Below are positions 33,493 through 44,110 of a stretch of 64,000 bases of DNA, in pieces. Position 1 is the stretch's first letter. Every line of letters starts with the position of its first letter. The notes beneath the pieces are model-generated. The model was given only the letters and a program-made list of their open reading frames with translations. It did no database searches and had not been told where the DNA came from. Source of the stretch: Dactylis glomerata (Eukaryota; Streptophyta; Magnoliopsida; Poales; Poaceae); the NCBI GenBank assembly GCA_007115705.1, contig QXEO01000553.1, forward strand, positions 10,872,910 through 10,936,909, in the 5' to 3' direction. Position numbers and translations under genes: made by a program.

Positions 33493-36400
33493 TGTGACGA
33501 CCTCAAATTTGATACAAATTCGAAGTGCCCGTTATGCAATCCATCACAATCCCAGAACCATTGTTGTGATTCACATAACGTAATTGGTATCATAGTCATA
33601 GACATTAATAGTAAATAAAGGGGATTACATAGGTGGTCACACAGACCAAACCTTACATTACATCAACATGCAGCGGAATAACACTTTGGGTCCATATTGT
33701 CAAGCTTCAACCGCACAGGCAGAGCCGACAGTAGGAAACGAGCCTAATTCGCAAAGTCGTCAATGAGTCCTTCCTTCTTGATCTTGCTCCTTCCAGTCTG
33801 GCCAAGTTAATAGCCAGGGACATAGCCATGAGTACATTGGATGCACTCGCAAACCATCTTATAAACAAAGTGATGAGAGAGATATGCATGGTTGGTATGG
33901 TGGACTAAGCACTAAGTTTATTTGCAAAAAGCTAGTTTGTTTCCCAAGAATATTCATTAGTAGAGAAGGAGATTTAATTCTCTAAGTTAAATCTCAAGAG
34001 GAACTTCAAGTGTTGGTCACCTTCAATATCAAGTCAAGTCATTCACCAAGTTCACCTTCAGTTGTTAACATTCTTGACAAAAGTCAAGTACAGCTTGCCA
34101 ACTGTCCATGACCGCGGACGCGGCTATTCGAATAGTTTGAAAACCTCTGCAGAGGGGTACACTTTACCCACAAGATTCGATACATCTGCCGGGAGAAATC
34201 CACGGATCGTCATACACAAGTATGCGGGGTTCAGATAATCAAACAAACTCTTTCACTTGCTCAACCTAGTATAGGATCCTTCCCTAGAGCCCGGGGTACG
34301 GAATCCCCGCTCCGGTGCCTCTAGTTCTGGCCATCCCAGGATGCCGGGTTAGTGGAATCCACCTGGTTCAGAAGTAACCGCGCACGGTGTCCTTCCATAA
34401 AGATTTGTTACAAGGCCTCCCATACTAAGGTAAACAAGCTACGGACTAAGCCCCTTCCCATATAGGGGTAATGTGGTTGTACGGTATGGTTGGCTCCCAT
34501 GGTACATCACTCGTTGTCATTGAGAAATACATTTCATAGTTCTTAGTCAAGATTGATTTCCTTCATAAAGCCATTGTGTAGGAGCATTCTCCAATTCAAG
34601 TTTCAAGTTCAAGTCACCACTTTTCAAATGGAGTTCCCCTTATAGATGGCCTCAATATTATTAGCGACTAAGCAACTACATTGAGTGATGATACTACTAA
34701 ATATGATTGGATAAACTCAGCTTGATGCTCTTGTTAAGCAAGATATCACTATACTTCTATCATTCTACTCTAGCAATTCAATCATGCAATTTACTTAAAA
34801 CAAGTAGAATGCAATATTAAAACTAGGTAGTGGGAGTATGAATCAAAAGATGGCTTGCCTGGCTTGGCAAAGTCAAAATAGTCTTCATCTTCATCTTTGA
34901 TTGATTGATCTCCATCTCCATTTCTTGGTGGACTTCGGGATCCATTTTCCTTACTCTCTTGGTCGTCTAATCGTTGAAAAATAAATACATACAATCACCA
35001 AGCATTTCACAAACCACACACATTCAACAATCAAGGATACTAGGGTAAGGAAAGTTATCTAAGAATGCGATGGAGAGTGGCTTCAACTTAATTGAGTTCA
35101 TATAGATGGGATTATCACTTTCTTGACTTAAGTGAGGATTTAATTTACTTTGAATTGTGAAATATCTCTTGCAAGTCCTTATTGACCATAGTTCATATAC
35201 TACTAGTATATATTCAAGATTATGGTTCAACTAAAGAGGCTTCATGGGATTTGGAGTCTTTTTCTTTTATTGAAGCCATTTCTAGTTTGCAAGTATTTAG
35301 TAATCAAGTTTGAATCTATAAGTGCAATCTATTAATCCTAGTTGAATTGGATCAAGGGTTATAGATCAATACTTAGAAATGTGTTTTATCCTAAATGGAT
35401 TTAGAAGATTTTCCAATTATGAGATGAGTGTACCAACTTCTATGATCGGAATGCTTATTTACTCCAAATAGTAAATAGCATTTGACTTAAAAGGTTCAAA
35501 AATGAGATCTAATGGTATAGGCAGGTGGGTATCACTAATTGTGAATTTCTGAAGTTGGATTTATATTTTTAGGAATTTTATTTGAATTGATATGGATTTT
35601 CTAAGTTGGAAAAGCTCCTGTTTTGCTATTTTTACTGCAACCACTATGTAATTATAATTGTGGTGAAACCACTTTTAATGGATAGCTCATATTCTAAGGT
35701 TTCCAGAACATTTTCATTTGTTAAATTTGAGTCGGTAGAACTCCGGGAAAATTAAATATACGAAAGCATCTGAAACTATTTCGAAAATTTTGAAAAATCG
35801 GAATAACCCCTTTTTTTTAAACCTGGGCCGGATACACAGACTACGCTGGGCCGGCCCACTAGGCTGAAGGCTGGCGGGTGGCAACGGAAAAAAAATAGGG
35901 AACCGGCCTGACAGCGGGGCCCAGCTGTCAGGACCGAATTAAACGAAACGGTACGTGCTCGTTCTCGACGCGGGATACTGGGAGGCTCACCGACGGCGAG
36001 GCGAAGGGCACGGCGGCGGGGCTCGCTGTAGAGAGGACGGGAGGCGATGGCGATCTGCAGTCCGGCGGCGGAGGGAGTCCTCGTCCACCTTGTACTGGCG
36101 GCAGCTCGAGGGAGGCTCTGGAACGCCGGGAACACGCGGGCGTCCTGGAGCTCGGCTGGCTCCGGCGGGCTCAAACCTGCGAGCAACTAGCGAGGAGATT
36201 ATGTCTAGGAGGTTACTGGTGATGGCGTGGTTCTTTTCAGGGAAGAGAGGTGGCCCTTTTATAGGCGGGAGAGGGAGCACCGGCGATGTCCAGTGGCGGC
36301 CAGTACACCGTGTGTGTCGGTCGTGGGAGGGGCAAGGCTTGGTTCTGGCGTGGGCGGCGGTTTACTGCATGCTGTGGCTTGCTGCTGGCGCGATGGGAGG

Positions 36401-37883
36401 GGTCGAGATGGTCTGGTTCAGAGGGGGACATGGGAGGGGTCCGGTGTGATCTTCTTCTTCTCCTCCATGTCTAACGGCCGGTGTTTGGGCAGGGGAGACA
36501 AGGGGTCGACATAGGAGAGTCCAGGGCACTGCTTGGAGGTCAGAGACTCGGACTAGGGCTGCCAACCACTGTTGCAAACAGTTGCTTTGATTTTGTTAGA
36601 TTTCTGCCCACCAAGTGTTTGTTAAAATGCCCGAAAGAATTCAATTTTTGAATTTTTGAAATCTGCCACCGTGGGTTGTCAAGATATTGGATAAGGACTC
36701 CAAACATATTTTTGTTATGAAGAAATATGAGGTTTTGCAAAAATCTTATTTCAATTTTGAAGTATGGTTTCTGTTTCAGATTCAAACTTTGGACAGATTT
36801 TGAAAGAGGTTAGGGTTTGAGTTTTTGCTGGAAACTTCTTGGTTGAGTTAGTATGTGATATGGTCAAGCTCAACTAACTGATCACACCTTTGCTTGAGTT
36901 ACAGATTTCTTATTCTAAAGGTCCAAAGTAGGGTAGTGGTTAACTTTTTCTAGATCATCTTTTCTTCTCTTTTTCTTTATTTCCCTTGCTTCTGGTTCTT
37001 TTGATCTTTGTGGTTCTTCTCTAATGCTTCTATTGGTTAAGTTTGAATTAACTAAACATTGCACAACAAATTAAAACACACATGAAATCATAAAAGACAT
37101 ATATTATCAAACTATGCATACATGCAATATGAAGTGCAAAGATTTACCTTGGTCCAAAGGTGTTAGTTTTCTTGGAGATGACATGGAGTTGGGAATGACC
37201 TCTTATTTGAATTCACACTTTGGTAGAAATTTGAATAGAGTTCCAAGTTGATTTTTGTTTCAAACTTTATTGTATTTGATTCTTTGTAACTTGTTCTTAG
37301 TTGTGGTGGAGAGATGCATGATGGTATAGTTCAAATATTGCTTAATATAGGTTTGGCAATTGACCCAAATGGGTTTAGCATGTAACCATGCATTAAATTT
37401 TATAGTTAGAAAACTATTTCAATTTAACAAAAACGTTTTACAGGTATAATTATTTGTTTTCCGAAACCTGGCTAAAGAAAATGTTTGGGAGTTTTTTTCA
37501 AAGTTTTAAAAATAAGTTTTCGAAAGGTTGATTCCAACATTTTTGGAAATGTCAACTTGAGAAATGAGAAATAGTAATTTTTGAAATGGGATATTTTTCT
37601 TCTCCTCTTTTTAAAACAAAGATAGGTTTCTTGAGAATAAAGGTTTTACCTCTATTCCAAATATTTCCTTTCTAAACGATTAAAACTTTGGACTCAAAGG
37701 GTTTGTTTTCAAACCTTTCTCATACTCTTTTTATTTGAAGCATGGGAGCAAATGCTCAAATTCACAAGTTTTAAAAGACAAGAAATTAATCTTGTATTCA
37801 AAATAAAAGTTTTTGTTGTCTCCAAAATTTGGTATTTTAATAAATCCATTTATTTCTATTTTCCAAAAACTTGGGTTGTTACA
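33493..37883 (-). repeat. 5' LTR of the young nested element
   Basis: It is the partner of 28026-32414, about 4391 bp, with the primer-binding site just to its left. The right edge GTTGTTACA is followed by the duplication CATTA and then by Athila-element sequence that matches 45432 onward. Confidence 0.95.
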
Positions 37884-37888
37884 CATTA

Positions 37889-39483
37889 TTTTGGTTTTCT
37901 CCTTGATGCTTTATTTGGGTTGACTTGGTGCATGCTCACACATATTAGACTCTTGCAAAGTCACCAATAGCCTTCATGATCATTTAGTTTTTTACTTTTG
38001 ATGCCATCTTATGCTTATTTTAATGTCGCTTTGTCGCTTTGCATGATGATGGCCATTATTGCTCTCTTAGTTGGTCGCTCCCAGTCTTTTGCTAGCCCTC
38101 GCCTTGTACTGAGTATGAGCTCTACTCGTGCATCCAACTCCTAAAAGCCAAAGTTTTCCAAAGTGTCCACCATACATACCTACTAGCAATTTGCTATTCC
38201 AAGTAAATTTGACTTGCTTTTATTTTCTCTTCAAATTAAACTCTTACCAGTGTTATGCGAAATTCGGTTAGTAAAGCTCTCACGAACCGGAAGGCACACT
38301 TTACTTTTTCCTGTTCTTAAAAATTTGACATTGTGGTCTCTTATGTTGAGTTGTTATGCTTGCAAGTTGTAAGTTGGATTCTAGCCCATCCATGCTGTCA
38401 TGGGGCAAGCTTTCAACATTGCACTTCTTATTTGAGTTGATATCGTGATCTTTTGTTTATGGATGCCCGCGGTGTGAAATGAATTGGGAATCTTGTGGGG
38501 GTCATGGAGTTTGTATATGTGTTAGGGAAACGCCGGGCCGCCAATCTAAGCCATGCATAATTCATGGTGAAAATTTGCAGCATACCCATGGTGAACATTC
38601 GACGACGCATCTCACAATAAAAAGCTAAACAAAAGGCAAATAAAAGAGATGTTGAGGTGTTCATTGTCTGCTTGTCCTGTCATTTTGGTGTGGGCTTGTT
38701 CCATGTCATCGGGCACGGAGGTACCCCATTGGCGGTTTTCAATTATATGCATATACTTACAATGACAAGAGCCTTGCTTGGGACTCTAAGTAAAGTAGCA
38801 TGAGGTTTGGGTACTCGTATTCACGGGGCACGAGGTTTTCAACTTATGATTTGTCAAGCATATGCATCATAATTGTTCTCGCATTAACTTTAACCATTCA
38901 AGATGCTTATGATGGGGGCAATGAGAGCTCAAAGCCGGTAAGTACCATAATTTTTGAAGGTTATAAAACTTGCAATCACTGCTTCCCTCTGCGAAGGACC
39001 TTTCTTTTACTTTTATGTTGATTCACCACCTTCTTTCTTTATGCACCATTAAGAGAGCATAGTTGTCATTCTTAGTGTGATATGCATTGTCCCAAAGTTC
39101 ATTGATTGATTCATATTGTTGGTTTCACTTGTTCTTAAATTATTTGTATCTAGTCGCCCTCTTAAACTTGAAGGTGTCCTATGCATTTATGTTTTGCTCT
39201 CTTTGAAGGACAAGCTGAAAACCATTTGTATGTTTTTCCTTATGATTTGAACACACGTTTGACTTTCATTGTTTCATTTTCATGATCTTTTGTTTGTGTT
39301 CATTTGCATGTTTACAACATGGTTGCTAAGTTCTTATTGTCATGATTATATCTTCATGCCCATGTTTTAAGTTCTTATGATCCCAGCTCACCAATGCTTA
39401 CATATATGATCAAGATTGTGTAGGTGCATGTCACCTCAAAAATTATTCTTTTGTTATCACTTACCTACTCGAGGACGAGCAGG
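37889..39483 (+). other. Noncoding 3' part of the Athila-like element, right of the nested insertion
   Basis: This part is continuous with 26703-28025 once the nested element is removed, and similar to 45432-46830 of the sister element. About 200 bases near 39205-39415 are absent from the sister. No gene is visible. A long region without coding potential between the last frame and the 3' LTR is common in Athila elements. Confidence 0.75.
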
Positions 39484-39502
39484 AGTTAAGCTTGGGGATG
39501 CT
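39484..39502 (+). other. Polypurine tract of the Athila-like element
   Basis: AGTTAAGCTTGGGGATGCT directly precedes the 3' LTR. The same sequence precedes the sister element's 3' LTR at 46830-46848. Confidence 0.7.
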
Positions 39503-41229
39503 TGATATGTCTCCAACGTATCTATAATTTTTGATGCTCCATGCTTGTTTTTACACCATTTGCCTATTGTTTCGTTACACTTAGTGGCACTTTTATGCAT
39601 TTTCCGGAACTAACCTATTAACGAGTTGCCACAGTGCCAGTGCCCTGTTTTCTGCTGTTTTTGTGTTTCAGAAGTGATACACAGGAAATATTCTCGGAAT
39701 TGGACGAAACAAGTTCCTGAAGTCTTATTTTTCCCGGAAGCTTCCAGAGATCCGAAGAAGAGTCAGAGGGGGGCCACCAGGGCCCCACACGCAGGGGCGG
39801 CGCGGCCAGGCCCCTGGCCGCGCGGGCCCTGCGTGAGGGCGCCTGGCTCCCTCTCTGACAACGCCCCTTCGCCTATAAAGACCCCCCGACGGAAAAAACC
39901 TAAGTACCCAATCAGATTTCCAGAACACATCGCGATCCGCCGCCGCCGTCGACCCGAAGATCGGGAGGGTCCAGAAGCTCTTCCCGGCACCCTGCCGGAG
40001 AGGGGAATCGCCACCGGAGGTCTTCTTCATCGCCATGCTTGCCTCCGGAGCGATGAGTGAGTAGTCTACCTTGGACTATCGGTCCATAGCAGTAGCTAGA
40101 TGGTTGTCTTCTCCACCATGTGCTTCATGTTTAGATCTCATGAGCTGCCCTACATGATTGAGATCACCGTTATGTAATTCTACATGTTTGGTTTGTTGGG
40201 ATCCGATGAATATTGGTGTTTATGATTAAGTTGTTGTACTGAATTATATCTTTTGTTATCTCTATGTTGTTTATGATCTTGCATGCTCTCCGTTGTTAGT
40301 AGCTATCTTGGCCGAGTAGTTGCTAGTGACTCCAAGAGGGGGTATTTATGCTCGATAGTGGGTTCATGCCTCTATTTCACCTGGGGGAGTGACAGAAACC
40401 TCTAAGGTGGTAGATGTGCTGTTGCTACTAGGGAGAAAACAACATTCATATGCTCAAGGGCATATGCTTTGTTTACATTACACACTTTGCTTAATGCAAT
40501 TATCTGTTGTTCGCAACTTAATACTCCTGGGGTGTTCGGATTGATATCCCCGGGAGTGGATTATTAGTCATAGATGCAGTTGGATGGCGGTCTATGTATT
40601 TTGTTGTAATGCCCAGAGTAAATCTCATAGTGATCTTCTTGACATATCACGTTTATCTTTATTCTGTCAATTGCCCAACTGTAATTTGTTTACCCAGCAT
40701 GTGTTATTTTATCTATGGAGAGACACCACTAGTGAACTGTGGACCCCGGTCCTATTTCCATCATATTGCTATCACCTGTTTACTTTACTCGCACTGTTTA
40801 CTTTACTCGTACTGTTTACTTTACTCGCATACTATATTGTTTTCCACTCGATACGCTCATAACCTTTGTTTCAAGCAAACCGGTGAGATTGACAACCTCA
40901 TCGCAAGTTGGGAACAAAGTACTTGGTTGTGTTGTGTGCAGGTTCCGCGTTGCTGCTGGCCGAAGACGAGTCAACAAGTATCGTTAAACGGCGCCCTTGT
41001 TGGAGTGTTACTAAGCCAGTCCGCATCACCTTCAGTCGTCATTGTCTGTCCTCTCCTGATCGATATTAAACCTTGGTTTCTTAACTGAGGGAAAACTAGC
41101 TGCTATACTCATCATACCTTCCTCTTGGGGTTCCCAACGGGCTGGTTATTCACCATGCACAAGGATAGTCTGCTTCACATCAACTTGGCACCAGCAGCTA
41201 ATTTTCTGGGCGCCATCAATAAGGGAGCA
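39503..41229 (+). repeat. 3' LTR of the Athila-like element
   Basis: It starts TGATATGTCTCC and ends AATAAGGGAGCA, 1727 bp, equal in length to the 5' LTR. The duplication GACTC and GRF-gene exon 1 sequence follow at once. Confidence 0.95.
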
Positions 41230-41380
41230 GACTCCTATTCAAGCAATTCTTTTCTCGGGGTAAGCTGCACTGCCCCAAGCTATGTGGTTGGTTTAAGATC
41301 TGTGAGTGGCCAATTTCTATTCGATTCGGTCACTTTACGTAGGTTAACGTTGATTTTCTCTACAACTCGTGGACGTTTAG

Positions 41381-41551
41381 GACCCCAGGGACGTGGATCA
41401 TGCCCCGCAAACCTGCGAAGTCCCCACATTTCGCGGTTTAGCATCGGGCTGTGAAGAACATTGCCGTGTCCACACAATTGAGCCGCTCAAGTGCGTCGTC
41501 TTCGAGGGGACTGATACGGGGTGAAAATTCTACAACTGCTCACTGCAGAAT
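41381..41551 (+). pseudogene. Exon 2 of the GRF-type gene (first half of the zinc finger)
   Basis: It has 57 codons between the acceptor GTTTAG and the donor GTGAGT. Two Cys-containing segments (TCEVPTFRG, SGCEEHC) precede KCVVFEGTDTG, a stop at 41522-41524 where family members are expected to have Arg, then KFYNCSLQN. Intron 1 (41260-41380) is only 121 bases. The preceding 41235-41259 is the right part of exon 1. Confidence 0.8.
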
Positions 41552-41671
41552 GTGAGTCCTTTTATGTGCACGTTAGCAGAGGAAAAGCATCATTGTTTAG
41601 TCCCATTTAGCCAAAGTTTAGTTCAGTTGGCAATAATATTGCCTTGTTTAAGTTGATCTATTGTAGAGTTG

Positions 41672-43328
41672 TGATACGTCTCCAACGTATCTATAATTTT
41701 TGATGCTCCATGCTTGTTTTTACACCATTTGCCTAATGTTTCGTTACACTTCGTGGCACTTTTATGCATTTTCCGGAACTAACCTATTAACGAGTTGCCA
41801 CAGTGCCAGTTCCCTGTTTTCTGCTGTTTTTGTGTTTCAGAAGTGATACACAGGAAATATTCTCGGAATTGGACGAAACAAGTTCCTAAAATCTTATTTT
41901 ACCCGGAAGCTTCCAGATATCCGAAGGAGAGTAGGAGGGGGGCCACCAGGGCCCCACACGTAGGGCTGGCGCGGCCAGGGCCTGGCCCGCGCCACCATGG
42001 TGTGAGGCCACCTGGCCCCTCGTCTGACATCGCCCCTTCGCCTATAAAGACCCCCCGACGAAAAAAACCTAAGGACCCGATCACTTTTCCAGAACACATC
42101 GCGATCCGCCGCCGCCGTCGACCCGAAGATCGGGAGGGTCCAGAAGCTCTTTCCGGCACCCTGTCGGAGAGGGGAATCACCACCGGAGGTCTTCTTCATC
42201 GCCATGATTGCCTCCGGAGCGATGAGTGAGTAGTCTACCTTGGACTATGGGTCCATAGCAGTAGCTAGATGGTTGTCTTCTCCACCATGTGCTTCATGTT
42301 TAGATCTCATGAGCTGCCCTACATGATTGAGATCACCGTTATGTAATTCTACATGTTTGGTTTGTTGGGATCCGATGAATATTGGTGTTTATGATTGAGT
42401 TGCTGTACTGAATATTATCTTTTGTTATCTCTATGTTGTTTATGATCTTGCATGCTCTCCGTTGTTAGTAGCTATCTTGGCCGAGTAGTTGCTAGTGACT
42501 CCAAGAGGGGGTATTAATGCTCGATAGTGGGTTCATGCCTCTATTTAACCTGGGGGAGTGACAGAAACCTCTAAGGTTGTAGATGTGCTGTTGCTACTAG
42601 GGAGAAAACAACATTCATATGCTCAAGGGCATATGCTTTGTTTACATTACACACTTTGCTTAATGCAATTATCTGTTGTTTGCAACTTAATACTTGTGGA
42701 GTTCTCGGATTGATTCGCCACAAGTGGATTATTAGTCATAGATGCAGTTGGATGGCAGTCTATGTATTTTCTTGTAATGCCCAGAGTAAATCTCATAGTG
42801 ATCTTCTTGACATATCATGTTTATCTTTATTCTATCAATTGCCCAACTGTAATTTGTTTACCCAGCATGTGTTATTTATCTTATGGAGAGACACCACTAG
42901 TGAACTGTGGACCCCGGTCCTGTTTCCATCATATTGCTATCACCTGTTTACTTTACTCGCACTGTTTACTTTATTCGCATACTCTATTATTTTCCACCCG
43001 GTACGCTCATCACCTTTGTTTCAAGCAAACCGGTGAGATTGACAACCTCATCGCAAGTTGGGAACGAAGTACTTGGTTGTGTTGTGTGCAGGTTCCGCGT
43101 TGCAGCTAGCAAGCAAAGATTGGACGAGGCGCCATATATAAATTGTCCGAAGCTGTCGCAAGCTAGCAAGCATCACCTTCAGTCGTTTGTCTCTCCTCTC
43201 CAAGATCGACATACCTTGGTTTCTTAACTGAGGGAAAACTAGCTGCTATACTCATCACACCTTCCTCTTGGGGTTCCCAACGGGCTGGTTATTCACCACG
43301 CACAAGGACCGCCAGCTACACGCCAGCA
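41672..43328 (+). repeat. 5' LTR of the gag-less Athila-related element
   Basis: It starts TGATACGTCTCC and ends CTACACGCCAGCA, just before GCTTCTTTTCTGGCGCC. It lacks the extra 3' segment found in the neighbour's LTR and has two, not three, of the 18-base units. Confidence 0.95.
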
Positions 43329-43338
43329 GCTTCTTTTC

Positions 43339-43356
43339 TGGCGCCATCGCCGGGGA
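43339..43356 (+). other. Primer-binding site, aspartate-tRNA type
   Basis: TGGCGCCATCGCCGGGGA lies ten bases inside the LTR, related to the site at 24454-24471. Confidence 0.8.
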
Positions 43357-43516
43357 GGAAGTAGAAGACTTCTGCGAGGGGAGTTTTTCGCACACACATC
43401 CTTTACTTTTTTATTGTTTTGCTTTACTTTATTTATTTTACCTGCATCGTTTTATATCAAAAACTCAAAAAATTTAGAATCCTTGGTAGTTGTTATTTCT
43501 TTACTTTTAGTTTATC

Positions 43517-44110
43517 ATGTTGATCCCTAAGTACGTTCTGGAGGACCTCTCAGTAGGTAGTGGTTCAATTATTGGCAAAAGTAACATTGAGGAGTTCTTT
43601 AATCACATTAGTATGCATGAGGAAGTTGAGGAAAAGTCTTTGGTTGAGCTAGCTCCTAGTTATGAAGTTGCTTCTGCTTATTTGATTCATATGTTGGAAA
43701 CTAGGTTTGCTAGTCTTAATCCTTTCATGCAATACATGTTCCTTAAGCTTCACGAAATTGAGGATCCCGAAAAGAAAGCTTTTATCTTGGAAACCTTGCG
43801 CATAGAATTTAGAGATGTTGCAATTGAGGCTAGGAAAGTTTTTAAGAAGTTTAATAAGCCTGGCTCGCCTATTGAAATTGTTGGTACACCCGATGATTTT
43901 AAAGTACCAATACCTTATGAACTTATAGGAATTCATGATGCTTGGGAAAAGAATTCCAGTTTGATTTGCCCTGAAAATCCTTTCGATGAAAGTAGTGTGC
44001 CAAACCGTGATCATAAAGGATTTTCAAAAACTCAGTTGAACACATTTTCCTTCATAGTTGAAAAGATCTCTGCAGTTGATCTTAATGCTTCATCACTTGA
44101 TGTTACTTGA
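43517..44110 (+). CDS. Unrecognised 197-aa protein of the gag-less element
   Basis: An intact frame runs from ATG at 43517 (MLIPKYVLED) to TGA. It lies where gag lies in the neighbouring element, about 160 bases after the primer site. The middle is rich in charged residues and predicted to be helical (HKL/HEIEDPEKKAF, FRDVAIEARKVFKKF), followed by a proline-containing segment. No zinc knuckle, protease DSGA/DLGA, or polymerase motif is present, and there is no signal peptide or membrane segment. The last nine residues (LNASSLDVT) match the end of the neighbour's gag-protease (LDASSLDIT), and the DNA stays similar afterwards, so the junction lies just before the stop. I do not recognise the protein family. 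Its preservation without stops suggests it was recently under selection or simply young. Confidence 0.75.
   Translation: MLIPKYVLEDLSVGSGSIIGKSNIEEFFNHISMHEEVEEKSLVELAPSYEVASAYLIHMLETRFASLNPFMQYMFLKLHEIEDPEKKAFILETLRIEFRDVAIEARKVFKKFNKPGSPIEIVGTPDDFKVPIPYELIGIHDAWEKNSSLICPENPFDESSVPNRDHKGFSKTQLNTFSFIVEKISAVDLNASSLDVT

Larger units (their letters stand above)
28026..37883 (-). mobile_element. Young non-autonomous Tekay-like element, nested in the Athila-like element
   Basis: It has two nearly identical LTRs of about 4.39 kb (28026-32414, 33493-37883), a perfect duplication CATTA (28021-28025, 37884-37888), and minus orientation: TGGTATCAGAGCC on the minus strand lies beside the right LTR and a purine tract beside the left LTR. 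Only 1078 bp lie between the LTRs, with no gag or pol. By eye the LTRs differ at about 30-40 sites (under 1%), less than the LTRs of its host element, as nesting requires. The sister element keeps the unoccupied site at 45427-45431. LTR architecture and primer site match the first Tekay-like element, so such an element probably mobilises it. Confidence 0.95.
22717..41229 (+). mobile_element. Athila-like gag-protease-only LTR retrotransposon, hosting a nested element
   Basis: LTRs of exactly 1727 bp each (22717-24443, 39503-41229) are flanked by a perfect duplication GACTC (22712-22716, 41230-41234). The primer site TGGCGCCGTTGCCGGGGA is of the aspartate-tRNA type used by Athila elements. One intact frame encodes gag plus an aspartic protease; reverse transcriptase, RNase H, integrase and envelope-like frames are absent. 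Without the nested insertion it is about 8.65 kb. The LTRs differ at roughly 30-35 sites by eye (about 2%). An intact gag with no pol indicates a non-autonomous family using a partner's pol. It resembles the Sabrina/WHAM group of Triticeae elements, but the name is not certain. Confidence 0.93.
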
